Positions 5,915-19,207 of a stretch of 23,267 nt of DNA are shown in pieces. The DNA lies in contig MFMI01000029.1 of the NCBI GenBank assembly GCA_001783465.1, forward strand, positions 10,057-33,323, in the 5' to 3' direction. The first letter of the stretch is position 1. Every line of letters begins with the position of its first letter. The position numbers and the translations under genes were made by a program. The stretch is from Candidatus Kaiserbacteria bacterium RIFCSPLOWO2_02_FULL_54_13. GTDB lineage: Bacteria > Patescibacteriota > Minisyncoccia > Phycocordibacterales > Phycocordibacteraceae. Under the pieces are notes generated by a model, which was not told where the DNA came from, made no database searches, and worked only from the letters and a program-made list of their open reading frames with translations.

Positions 5915-6493
5915 TCAGATAAGGGGTAAGTGAAAATGCTCGCGGAGATGAGTATCACGCTCTATTTGTTCAACAATAAGATATAGCGCATCCGCGCCGA
6001 TACGAAACTCGGCTTTCACAAGCGCGATGAGGTCCTCGCAGTCATGCGGATACACCCACACGCTATCTTGTAACCTATAGAAGCCGCACGAGCTCATAAA
6101 TTTTCGTAAACGAGTGCGTACTGAACGGCGGCGTTCAGGGATATCAAAGATGACGAGGCGCCAGTGTCGGTCCCATTTCCTTTTCCTTATCGCTTTTATC
6201 CGCTCGGTTTCCAGATTGAGAGTCCGTTTCCCTTCTGGAGTAATCCGCGCATATTTCTTTCCACCTTTTTCAACAAACGTTATAAGCCCTTTCGTCGCAA
6301 GCCGCGAAAGTGTCGATTTGACTTGATAATTGAACTTTGCCCCTTTCTTGTATCCCGGGAAATATCGTAAAAGCTGGGCCGCATTTGGCGCCGTCGCCGC
6401 AATGAAGACAACAACACCGAGTGCAACTGCCGCGAGGAGAGCGGCTTGATATGCGCCCAAGCGGCGGTTTCTTCTTGATTTTTGTTCCAACAT
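5915..6493 (-). CDS. PaaX-like protein: TM segment, winged helix and Cas2-like domain
   Basis: The 192-residue product has three parts: a hydrophobic segment (about 14-34, AYQAALLAAVALGVVVFIAA), a probable winged-helix region (about 45-95, VKSTLSRLATKGLITFVEKG), and a Cas2/PaaX-C ferredoxin-like domain (about 108-180) with the hallmark WRLVIFDIPERRR (D117) and SVWVYPH. PaaX regulators use this layout without the membrane segment. Standalone members in CPR genomes are often annotated as Cas2, but no CRISPR array is present. I chose ATG 6493; an upstream TTG at 6526 would run through the -10-like TATACT. Palindromic sites 1 and 2 lie 4 nt after its stop and 22 nt before its start, so autoregulation or mobilisation by the palindromes is plausible. 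It lies inside the insertion between the two rpoD 3' ends. Domain calls are solid, function is inference. Confidence 0.8.
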   Translation of the reverse strand: MLEQKSRRNRRLGAYQAALLAAVALGVVVFIAATAPNAAQLLRYFPGYKKGAKFNYQVKSTLSRLATKGLITFVEKGGKKYARITPEGKRTLNLETERIKAIRKRKWDRHWRLVIFDIPERRRSVRTRLRKFMSSCGFYRLQDSVWVYPHDCEDLIALVKAEFRIGADALYLIVEQIERDTHLREHFHLPLI

Positions 6494-6515
6494 TCCCACG
6501 TTTCCAGTATAAATC

Positions 6516-6561
6516 ACAGGTATCAAAAATTAGGGCCTATAGGAGTTAACTGTGGATACCT
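6516..6561. repeat. CTATAG-centred palindrome, site 2, upstream of the PaaX/Cas2-like gene
   Basis: ACAGGTATC (6516-6524) faces GATACCTGT (6553-6561) around a CCTATAGG centre (6536-6543). The right half continues TACAAAATA and matches site 3 downstream of rnr. It overlaps the region where the promoter of the PaaX/Cas2-like gene must lie (TATACT about 13 nt before its ATG), so an operator role is possible. Confidence 0.8.
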
Positions 6562-6583
6562 GTACAAAATATAGCAATGGTGG

Positions 6584-6847
6584 TTAAATAGCGACAGGTT
6601 GAAGTACCGGCAGGATTCCCTGCCACTCGAGTTTCTCGAGAATCAATTGCACTATGAATAAGGATTCACCTACCACAACTGGATCGAGGAAGGTGAACAT
6701 CGATTCGATGGAATATTCTTCGGTGCGAGAGAAGAGATTCACGACCAAGACGGCATAATCAGAGGAATACATCAAATCCAAGGCGGAAGAATGTGCTGAT
6801 TGGGCGCATCGATGGCCATACGCAAACGCGCGGGAGACGAAAGTCAC
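6584..6847 (-). CDS. Doubtful small ORF in the rpoD-PaaX spacer
   Basis: An 87-codon frame starting with GTG (or 62 codons from ATG 6772) is the only long frame in this 381-bp spacer. Its product is rich in Val, Leu and Phe toward the C-terminus (VVVGESLFIVQLILEKL) but has no clear membrane segment, domain or family resemblance. No Shine-Dalgarno sequence is visible, and the GTG start lies inside the terminator-like hairpin at 6828-6852. Its base composition is lower in GC than the flanking genes, like the rest of the insertion. It could be a decayed element gene or a chance frame; a plus-strand transcript ending at 6858 may be the real product of this spacer. Confidence 0.25.
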   Translation of the reverse strand: MTFVSRAFAYGHRCAQSAHSSALDLMYSSDYAVLVVNLFSRTEEYSIESMFTFLDPVVVGESLFIVQLILEKLEWQGILPVLQPVAI

Positions 6848-6858
6848 CGCGCTTTTTT
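6828..6858 (+). terminator. Intrinsic terminator read on the plus strand, facing rpoD
   Basis: GCGCGG (6828-6833) pairs with CCGCGC (6847-6852); inside, GAC and GTC close a GAAA tetraloop; six T follow at 6853-6858. On the plus strand this is a textbook terminator, though no recognised plus-strand gene precedes it. On the minus strand it follows rpoD but has no T run after the stem. Confidence 0.75.
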
Positions 6859-6874
6859 AATTTTTATACACAAA

Positions 6875-8107
6875 CTAGTACGACTTCAAATGGCGGGCGC
6901 GGTCGTGGGTGCGGATTTTTTCGAGCGCCTTCGCCTCAATCTGGCGGATGCGCTCGCGTGTGACGCCGAACTCGCGCCCTACCTCTTCAAGCGTGTGGTA
7001 GATGCCGTCCATAAGCCCGTGGCGCATCTCCAGAATCTTGCGCTCCTTGGGCGAGAGGTCGTTTAAAATACCGCGGACCTGCTCCGAGAGAATGCGCTCC
7101 GAGGATTCCTGCACCGGTGAGGGAATCTTGTCGTCGGGGATGAAGTCGCCGAGCGTAGACTTCTCATCGTCGTCGGAGCCGACCGGGTTCTCTAGGGAGA
7201 GCGTATCCTGATTAATCTTCTCTATTTGATAAATCTTTTCCGGCTCCACGCCCATTTCTACCGCAATCTCCTCTGCCTGTGGGTCGCGGCCGAGCGCTTG
7301 GGAAAGGCGTCGGGAGACCTGCTTATATTTGGCGATGGTCTCTACCATGTGCACGGGAATGCGGATGGTGCGCGACTGGTCGGCTAGGGCGCGGGTAATC
7401 GCTTGGCGGATCCACCACGTCGCGTAGGTTGAAAATTTATACCCCTTCTTCCAATCAAACTTGTCTACCGCGCGGAAGAGTCCCAGATTCCCTTCTTGAA
7501 TCAGGTCTAGAAGGGTGAGGTCGGGACTGCGGCCGACATATTTCTTCGCGATAGAGACTACGAGGCGCAGGTTGCTCCGTGCGAGGATATTGCGCGCCTC
7601 GGCGTCGCCCTTTTCAATCCGCTTCGCGAGCTCGCGCTCCTCGGCGGCAGTGAGAAGGGGGTACTGGCCGATCTCGCGGAGATAGATCTGGATGGAATCG
7701 TAGCCGGTGGAATGGCGGTCTTTAATATTGCGCGTGGCGAGATATTCGTCGGCGGCGTCCTCAAGCATCCCGCCCTCAAGCACGTCCACGCCGGCGATGG
7801 CGAAGCGCTCGTAGAGCGATTCAAGGAAGTTGACATCGTCTTCAACGTGCGGGAATGACTTCAGTATCTCGCTGTAGGTGACATAACCGCGCTCCTTGCC
7901 CTTCTCAATAAGCGTCTCGGCCGAAAGCGCTTTCTGCGAGAGCGCCTTCACTCGCGCGCTATGCAGAGCGACACGAATGACACTTCTCTTAGAAAACTTT
8001 TTCTTTGTTGCTTTTTTTACTTTCTTTTTAGCGGGTGCGTGTTTAGAAACCTTCTTAGAAGATTTTTTTACGATTTTTTTCTTTTTTGAAATAGATTTTT
8101 TTGCCAT
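6875..8107 (-). CDS. rpoD: Primary sigma factor, sigma-70 family
   Basis: The 410-residue product has a Lys-rich N-terminal extension (about 1-45), a short region 1.1-like segment ([12 protein letters not shown], about 83-95), region 1.2 ([12 protein letters not shown]), regions 2.1-2.4 ([53 protein letters not shown]), region 3 and region 4.2 with the helix-turn-helix ([20 protein letters not shown]). It directs core polymerase to -35/-10 promoters. ATG 8107 lies 12 nt after the dnaG stop, the classic dnaG-rpoD pair. The final 14 codons also occur as a displaced copy at 5796-5837; the L in its tail HLKSY is P in the copy. Confidence 0.97.
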   Translation of the reverse strand: MAKKSISKKKKIVKKSSKKVSKHAPAKKKVKKATKKKFSKRSVIRVALHSARVKALSQKALSAETLIEKGKERGYVTYSEILKSFPHVEDDVNFLESLYERFAIAGVDVLEGGMLEDAADEYLATRNIKDRHSTGYDSIQIYLREIGQYPLLTAAEERELAKRIEKGDAEARNILARSNLRLVVSIAKKYVGRSPDLTLLDLIQEGNLGLFRAVDKFDWKKGYKFSTYATWWIRQAITRALADQSRTIRIPVHMVETIAKYKQVSRRLSQALGRDPQAEEIAVEMGVEPEKIYQIEKINQDTLSLENPVGSDDDEKSTLGDFIPDDKIPSPVQESSERILSEQVRGILNDLSPKERKILEMRHGLMDGIYHTLEEVGREFGVTRERIRQIEAKALEKIRTHDRARHLKSY

Positions 8108-8119
8108 CTGGGAAATAGT

Positions 8120-9808
8120 TTAAGCACCCAGCGCCGCGAGGCGCGCGGAGAGCTTCGCGCACACCTCCTGCGCACGCACAACTGCGACCGCATCTCCTGC
8201 GGTCTCTGCTCTTCGTAGATTGTTGACTCCCTCCTGATGCGCCTCGCGGATAACCGCTTCTTCAAAGGCGCGGAGAAGTTCGTCTGCGGCATCCTCCCGA
8301 GGGTCCTCGCCGAACGTCTGTTCTGCCTTGAACAGTGCCGGCTCCGAGGAAATCTCTGAAGACACCTGCTGAACTTCAGTAATCCTAGAATACTCTGACT
8401 CTACACGCTTCGCAAGAGGCGTTCCTCTATAGGCGTGGATAGCAGCGAGAAGCAGCTGCGAACGGGTCTCCACTGCCGAACGCGAGGGCGGAGGCGATAC
8501 CCTCTCCCTGGTAGAACCATCGGCGGCCTCCGAATGTTTCGGCACACGGCCGAGCGACTCGCGCACGGCCTCGCTTGAAAGTCCGAGACTTCTCGCCGTG
8601 GCTTGTATAAAGTGGTCCTGCTGCATTGGACTTTTGACAACGGCAATCATAGGTAAAATGATTTGCTCCATGGCACGTAAGAGTCGGAGAGGGTCTTTTT
8701 CTTGCTCAGCAAGTACAACAAGAAAAAAATCAATAATATGTTTCGAGTTCTTGATATGCTCGGCAAATGCTTTAGGATCCTCGCTAATGATGTCCGCAGG
8801 ATCTTTCCCAAAAGGAAGTCGGGCAACCTTAAGCGTTAACCCTGCGGCTAGAGCGGGCTCCATTGAACGCGCTGTCGCCTTTAGACCAGCCGAATCGAGG
8901 TCAAGAACAAGCATGAGGTTATCACTGAAACCCCTCATGAACGAAAGGTGTTTGTCGGAGAGTGCAGTACCAGAAAGTGCTACCGCATTCTCAAAGCCAG
9001 CTTGGTGGGCAAGGATAGCGTCTATTTGCCCCTCTACTAACATCGTGAAGTTGCGAGTCCGTATTGCATTCCTCGCCTGATCCATGCCGAAAAGAATTTC
9101 AGATTTGTGATAGAGGTCAGTTTCTGGACTGTTAAGATACTTCGCCACATCATTCGCAGCGAGCGCCCGACCGGTGAAGGCAACCACACGACCTGCATTA
9201 TCGCGTATCGGGAACATGAGCCGATTGCGGAAGCGGTCATAATAGGTGCCCTGCTTGCCGTCTGCCTCCTTGATAAGCCCGGCGGCAAGCATCTCCGGTA
9301 CCGTGAATCCTTCAGCCGTGAGCGCCTCAAGGAGCGCCCGCCAGGCATCGGGCGCGAAGCCGAGACGCCAGTTACGAATGGTCTCATCAGAGAGATCACG
9401 CGTCTTTGCATACTTTTCAGCCGGACTGCCTTTGAGGTTGCCCGCATACCATTCGCATGCGCGGCTCATCAGCGCACGCAACTTTTCTTTTTTTGATTGC
9501 TCTTCCTTATTCGCTCCACGCGAATACTCAATCGTTACTCCCGCTTTTTCTGCCAAAATTTTGAGCGCACCCTTGAAGTCCACTCCCTCAATTTTTTCAA
9601 TAAATGAGAACCCATCGCCTCCTAATCCGCAACCGAAGCAGTGCCAGCTCCCACGCTCGGGGCTCACATGGAAGCTGGGGGTCTTTTCTTTATGAAACGG
9701 GCACAGCCCCACGAGCGACCTCCCCGCTCGCCGAAGCTTCACATACGGCGCAATAATGTCCTGTATACCCAACCGCTCCTTGATCTGCTGTACCGTATCC
9801 TTCGCCAT
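8120..9808 (-). CDS. dnaG: DNA primase
   Basis: DnaG makes the RNA primers for replication. The 562-residue product has the CHC2 zinc finger (C36, H39, C57, C60; LCPFHKEKTPSFHVSPERG then WHCFGCGLGGDG), the RNA polymerase domain with FRNRLMFPIRD (about 193-203), and a TOPRIM core with LVEGQID (E259; the common form is EGYMD) and LVLDLDSAG (D303, D305). The C-terminal third is the less conserved DnaB-interacting part. ATG 9808 gives the usual N-terminus. Codons in about 8600-8960 are somewhat more AT-rich than the rest, without a break in the domain order. It forms an operon with rpoD. Confidence 0.97.
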   Translation of the reverse strand: MAKDTVQQIKERLGIQDIIAPYVKLRRAGRSLVGLCPFHKEKTPSFHVSPERGSWHCFGCGLGGDGFSFIEKIEGVDFKGALKILAEKAGVTIEYSRGANKEEQSKKEKLRALMSRACEWYAGNLKGSPAEKYAKTRDLSDETIRNWRLGFAPDAWRALLEALTAEGFTVPEMLAAGLIKEADGKQGTYYDRFRNRLMFPIRDNAGRVVAFTGRALAANDVAKYLNSPETDLYHKSEILFGMDQARNAIRTRNFTMLVEGQIDAILAHQAGFENAVALSGTALSDKHLSFMRGFSDNLMLVLDLDSAGLKATARSMEPALAAGLTLKVARLPFGKDPADIISEDPKAFAEHIKNSKHIIDFFLVVLAEQEKDPLRLLRAMEQIILPMIAVVKSPMQQDHFIQATARSLGLSSEAVRESLGRVPKHSEAADGSTRERVSPPPSRSAVETRSQLLLAAIHAYRGTPLAKRVESEYSRITEVQQVSSEISSEPALFKAEQTFGEDPREDAADELLRAFEEAVIREAHQEGVNNLRRAETAGDAVAVVRAQEVCAKLSARLAALGA

Positions 9809-9817
9809 ATTGCCTAT

Positions 9818-9847
9818 ATCCTACCGCGTTTTGTGTGCGCTTGACAA
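9818..9847 (-). promoter_or_regulatory. Probable promoter of dnaG-rpoD
   Basis: Minus-strand TTGTCA (9842-9847) and TAGGAT (9818-9823) are 18 bp apart. The predicted start lies only a few nt before the dnaG ATG, so the leader would be very short. A weak AGG 7 nt before ATG is the only Shine-Dalgarno-like sequence. Confidence 0.45.
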
Positions 9848-9858
9848 AATTTATAGCA

Positions 9859-9900
9859 ACGGCGCGAGAATCCAAGGGTTCCCGCGCCGTCTTACTTTTT
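9859..9900. terminator. Strong hairpin terminator between rpoC and dnaG
   Basis: ACGGCGCG (9859-9866) pairs with CGCGCCGT (9883-9890), and inside GAATCC pairs with GGGTTC. The T-rich tract CTTACTTTTT follows on the plus strand. For rpoC on the minus strand the downstream tract is weaker (TGCTATAAATTTT), so it may be bidirectional. Confidence 0.7.
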
Positions 9901-9918
9901 ATACACTTCCTTTCCTAT

Positions 9919-9959
9919 TAAATGTCCTTATTATTGACGACCGTCAAAGATAAGGACAT
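9919..9959. repeat. 41-bp palindromic repeat, copy 1
   Basis: Arms ATGTCCTTAT and ATAAGGACAT enclose GACG and CGTC around a 2-nt loop. It is identical, in reverse orientation, to 18103-18143. It lies 47 nt after the rpoC stop and upstream of the dnaG promoter. Confidence 0.9.
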
Positions 9960-9966
9960 CCCTGTT

Positions 9967-10006
9967 ACATAGGGTAGCCCTATGTGTCGTTAAGCCCTAT
10001 GTATCG

Positions 10007-10009
<3 letters not shown>
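9967..10009. repeat. 17-bp tandem repeat at the rpoC stop codon, ending in a hairpin
   Basis: On the minus strand TAACGATACATAGGGCT (10009-9993) starts with the rpoC stop codon and is followed directly by TAACGACACATAGGGCT (9992-9976), with 16 of 17 bases the same. The second unit pairs with the following sequence as ACATAGGG and CCCTATGT (9967-9985, 8 bp, 3-nt loop). Confidence 0.85.
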
Positions 10010-16977
<6,968 letters not shown>

Positions 16978-17014
16978 GCAGGGATGGCCTAAAGTGGATA
17001 AAGTGACACATACA

Positions 17015-17043
17015 CATATACAAATGCGAACGCACGGAAACAA
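17015..17043 (-). promoter_or_regulatory. Probable rpoBC promoter
   Basis: Minus-strand TTGTTT (17038-17043) and TATATG (17015-17020) are 17 bp apart and would give a leader of about 30 nt before the rpoB ATG. The rest of the spacer (17021-17203) holds a small hairpin CACACT/AGTGTG near 17110-17126 and no gene I can support. Confidence 0.45.
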
Positions 17044-17203
17044 ATCCGCTTGCGCTTATGCGTTTTTCTTCGTTTCCCGTATGTATCTCTCCCCGCCCTC
17101 CGCCCGCCCACACTTCTGCAGTGTGACGGGCTCCGTGACTCACTCGTATCTTGTGCCCTTAACGTATCACCCCCCGCATATCTACGCAAGTGCCCCTGGG
17201 GAT

Positions 17204-17235
17204 AAAACAAAAGAGGACCCCCGAAGGAATCCTCT
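17204..17235 (-). terminator. Intrinsic terminator with UUCG tetraloop
   Basis: On the minus strand AGAGGATTCC (17235-17226) pairs over 10 bp (two G-T pairs) with GGGGTCCTCT around TTCG, followed by TTTTGTTTTA. It ends the transcript of the membrane-protein gene and isolates rpoB from it. Confidence 0.9.
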
Positions 17236-17257
17236 TGTAGAATCGTCGAACCGAACC

Positions 17258-17896
17258 TTAGGCTGCCTTGACCGGCTTCTTCTTGGCCGCTTTGAAGAAC
17301 TTATCGTAGCCGCCGGACACAAGTCCGAGATGAGCCAGGACATCGTAACGATTGCTCAAGTCCGACATCGTCTTCTCGTGACTTAATGCTGCCTGTGCAT
17401 CCCCAATCAGGAGGGCCTCGGCGACTTGCCTCGCTTCCCCTTCACCAGCACTATGGGTAAGCTCTCCCAGTGAGCAATCACCCCATATGCAGAAGGTCGT
17501 GAGATGGCGACAAAAGTCCTTCGCATTCTGAATTTCTCCTTCTGATATGAGCTCGCGACCACCGAGCCCGGCGAAAATCAACGAAGTCCCGAGCGAAAGC
17601 ATGATGGCGAGGGACAGCCACTGCACCAGCAAGAGCCAGGGATGACTGCCTCCCCCCGTCCACCACCCTTCGTCAGAAGACAGTGTGAAAGCGAGGACAG
17701 AGGATATTGCAACGTAAACAAGCAACACGGTCCCGAACATCGCCTTCTCTTCATATCTCTTGTTTTGACGAATGCGCAAAGCCACAGCAACGGGATTTAC
17801 GCCTGTTCTCCTCTCCCACACATTCTCGAAGAAATCCGGAATGCGGCGGCCCATTGCGAGGCTAGCCAAACCCTCGGTAGTGATATTAGCAGTCAT
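17258..17896 (-). CDS. Unrecognised membrane protein with two TM segments
   Basis: The 212-residue product has an amphipathic N-terminal part, two hydrophobic segments (about 52-72, MFGTVLLVYVAISSVLAF, and 86-112), then a soluble C-terminal domain of about 100 residues ending in a Lys-rich tail (KAAKKKPVKAA). I chose ATG 17896 because GAGGAG lies 8 nt upstream, the best Shine-Dalgarno sequence in the window. The frame is open further, to ATG 17968 or 17962, which would add 22-24 residues. It has its own consensus-like promoter, a leader of about 140 nt and its own terminator, so it is a single-gene unit in the place where rplS often follows trmD. I recognise no family. Confidence 0.7.
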   Translation of the reverse strand: MTANITTEGLASLAMGRRIPDFFENVWERRTGVNPVAVALRIRQNKRYEEKAMFGTVLLVYVAISSVLAFTLSSDEGWWTGGGSHPWLLLVQWLSLAIMLSLGTSLIFAGLGGRELISEGEIQNAKDFCRHLTTFCIWGDCSLGELTHSAGEGEARQVAEALLIGDAQAALSHEKTMSDLSNRYDVLAHLGLVSGGYDKFFKAAKKKPVKAA

Positions 17897-18041
17897 GAAA
17901 AGAACTCCTCGTGCCTTATGTAGACCGTTCGTGGTCGAATGACGGAAGCGTTCGTTCTTCATCTCCATCCAGGTTTTCGGGCTGAATTAAGACTTTTCAC
18001 CACTCATCTCAGTTGTAAGGCGCAACCATATAGACTAGCGT

Positions 18042-18070
18042 ATATTAACTCTTCTTGCGCCATTTGTCAA
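18042..18070 (-). promoter_or_regulatory. Promoter of the membrane-protein gene
   Basis: Minus-strand TTGACA (18065-18070) is a perfect -35, 17 bp from TAATAT (18042-18047). The predicted start near 18035 leaves a leader of about 140 nt. The 41-bp palindrome copy 2 lies 32 bp upstream of the -35. Confidence 0.65.
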
Positions 18071-18102
18071 TGTTTGTGGTGGCCGGTTTGGAGCCGATTT
18101 AA

Positions 18103-18143
18103 ATGTCCTTATCTTTGACGGTCGTCAATAATAAGGACATTTA
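18103..18143. repeat. 41-bp palindromic repeat, copy 2
   Basis: It is the exact reverse complement of 9919-9959 over 41 bp. It lies 47 nt after the trmD stop and upstream of the membrane-protein promoter, the same kind of position as copy 1. Confidence 0.9.
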
Positions 18144-18190
18144 CTTTTCACTCCATAACATACGCGGACGTGTGAAAGGACTCCTCTTCG

Positions 18191-18880
18191 TTATTTCTGT
18201 TTTCTCCAGGCGTTAATTTTCGCGTGGTGCCCTGTACGTAAAACTGCAGGAACTTTATAATTCTTCTTTTTGTACAAAATGGTTTCGGGGCGGGTGTAGA
18301 CAGAGGAGGAGGCGATGCGGCGCTCCTCTACTGACGCGTCTTTACCCAAGACTCCGGGCAAGCGGCGCGTGACGGCGTCTACTATTGCTAGAGCGGGCAC
18401 CTCCCCGCCCGTGTAGACCGCCTCGCCCACCGCAAATTCTTTGACTGGCGCGAGTGTCTTCAAGATTTTCTTCGCGCGCTCGTCGATGCCCTCGTAGCGG
18501 CCGCAGACAAGTACAACCTCATCATATTCCGCGAGCTTATCCGCATCTTTGTTCGTAAACTGCTTTGCCCCCGGCCTAAACCAAACGACCAAAGGTCGTT
18601 TGCCATTCTTCGCCTTTACCTTCTGCCAAGGGCGCCCCTTGGCATTAATGGCTTTTTCGACGGCCTTAATGATAGGGAGCGCGGCCATCACCATGCCGGG
18701 GCCGCCGCCGTATGGCTTGTCGTCTACCTTCTTGTAGCTCCCTGCTGGCCCCGCGACGAAGTCGCGGGGTTTCTGGTACTTTATTGAAATCTTTTTCTCC
18801 TTCCGAGCGCGACCGATGATGGACGCGCTCAAATATGCGTCGCAGGCTTCCGGAAATAATGTGATTAGGTGGAATTTCAT
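18191..18880 (-). CDS. trmD: tRNA (guanine-N1-)-methyltransferase (G37)
   Basis: TrmD methylates N1 of G37 next to the anticodon, which prevents +1 frameshifting. The 229-residue product has the N-terminal ITLFPE, DDKPYGGGPGM (53-63), the trefoil-knot SAM loop LVCGRYEGIDER (125-135), AVGEAVYTGGEVPA (150-163) and IVDAVTRRLPGVLG (catalytic Asp near 168). A stretch at about 81-95 (GRPWQKVKAKNGKRP) looks longer than in most TrmD. Two perfect hairpins with 3-nt loops lie inside the gene (18582-18602 and 18749-18769), and a third lies just before the ATG. It follows khpA by 27 nt in the rpsP-khpA-trmD block; rimM, usual between them, is absent. Confidence 0.96.
   Translation of the reverse strand: MKFHLITLFPEACDAYLSASIIGRARKEKKISIKYQKPRDFVAGPAGSYKKVDDKPYGGGPGMVMAALPIIKAVEKAINAKGRPWQKVKAKNGKRPLVVWFRPGAKQFTNKDADKLAEYDEVVLVCGRYEGIDERAKKILKTLAPVKEFAVGEAVYTGGEVPALAIVDAVTRRLPGVLGKDASVEERRIASSSVYTRPETILYKKKNYKVPAVLRTGHHAKINAWRKQK
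18582..18602. repeat. Intragenic hairpin in trmD (first)
   Basis: CAAACGACC and GGTCGTTTG form a perfect 9-bp stem around AAA. On the coding strand it specifies about GKRPLVVW, beside a segment that looks longer than in most TrmD proteins. Confidence 0.75.
18749..18769. repeat. Intragenic hairpin in trmD (second)
   Basis: CCCCGCGAC and GTCGCGGGG form a perfect 9-bp stem around GAA, a loop type that is unusually stable in DNA (C-GNA-G). It encodes about PRDFVAGP. Confidence 0.8.
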
Positions 18881-18886
18881 GAGCGA

Positions 18887-18901
18887 GGGGTTCGAAACCC
18901 C
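18887..18901. repeat. Hairpin in the khpA-trmD spacer, 6 nt before the trmD ATG
   Basis: GGGGTT and AACCCC form a perfect 6-bp stem around CGA. It occupies the trmD ribosome-binding region, where no Shine-Dalgarno sequence is visible. The sequence GGGGTTCGAAACCCC also resembles a tRNA T arm, but no cloverleaf can be completed. Confidence 0.6.
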
Positions 18902-18907
18902 GAGCGA

Positions 18908-19207
18908 TTACAATTCTTCAACGACCTGATCAACGGTTTTGTGTTCTTGTTCGCGCTTGCCGCCGACGGGTTCGTTTATCTTGAGATTCACGCGCGCGTT
19001 CCCTTTCATCCCCACGACGCGCAAGAGGATGCGCAGGGCCTCGGCGGTCTTGCCGCTCTTGCCGATAATCTTCCCCATATCATCCGGATGCACGACGAGT
19101 GTGAGGAGAACACCCATCTGGTCTATGGTGCGCGTCGTCTCTACCGACTCGGGGTGGTCTACAAGCGCCTTCACTGCGTATTCAAGAAATGCTTGGTCTG
19201 GTTCCAT
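18908..19207 (-). CDS. khpA: KH-domain RNA-binding protein KhpA
   Basis: The 99-residue product is a small single KH domain with the RNA-binding GxxG loop in GKIIGKSGKTAEALRIL (about 45-61). KhpA, usually with KhpB/Jag, binds many RNAs and affects cell division and ribosome-related genes in Gram-positive bacteria. The position between rpsP and trmD is typical for it. The ATG overlaps the rpsP stop (TAATG). It has about 20 extra residues at the C-terminus, acidic at the end. No khpB is in the window. Confidence 0.93.
   Translation of the reverse strand: MEPDQAFLEYAVKALVDHPESVETTRTIDQMGVLLTLVVHPDDMGKIIGKSGKTAEALRILLRVVGMKGNARVNLKINEPVGGKREQEHKTVDQVVEEL

Noticed and set aside
6550..6560. DnaA-box-like GTATCCACA at site 2 (minus strand) and again at 21647-21655
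   Set aside because: The first base differs from TTATCCACA, there is no cluster of boxes or AT-rich unwinding region, and dnaA is not in the window. The matches are better explained as shared palindrome arms.
5871..6561. CRISPR-Cas locus suggested by the Cas2-like domain
   Set aside because: There is no cas1 and no array of regularly spaced direct repeats. The palindromes are two inverted sites, not a repeat-spacer array.
18810..18910. tRNA gene suggested by the T-arm-like GGGGTTCGAAACCCC
   Set aside because: No matching acceptor, D or anticodon arms can be built on either strand; the 5' part would lie in trmD coding sequence.
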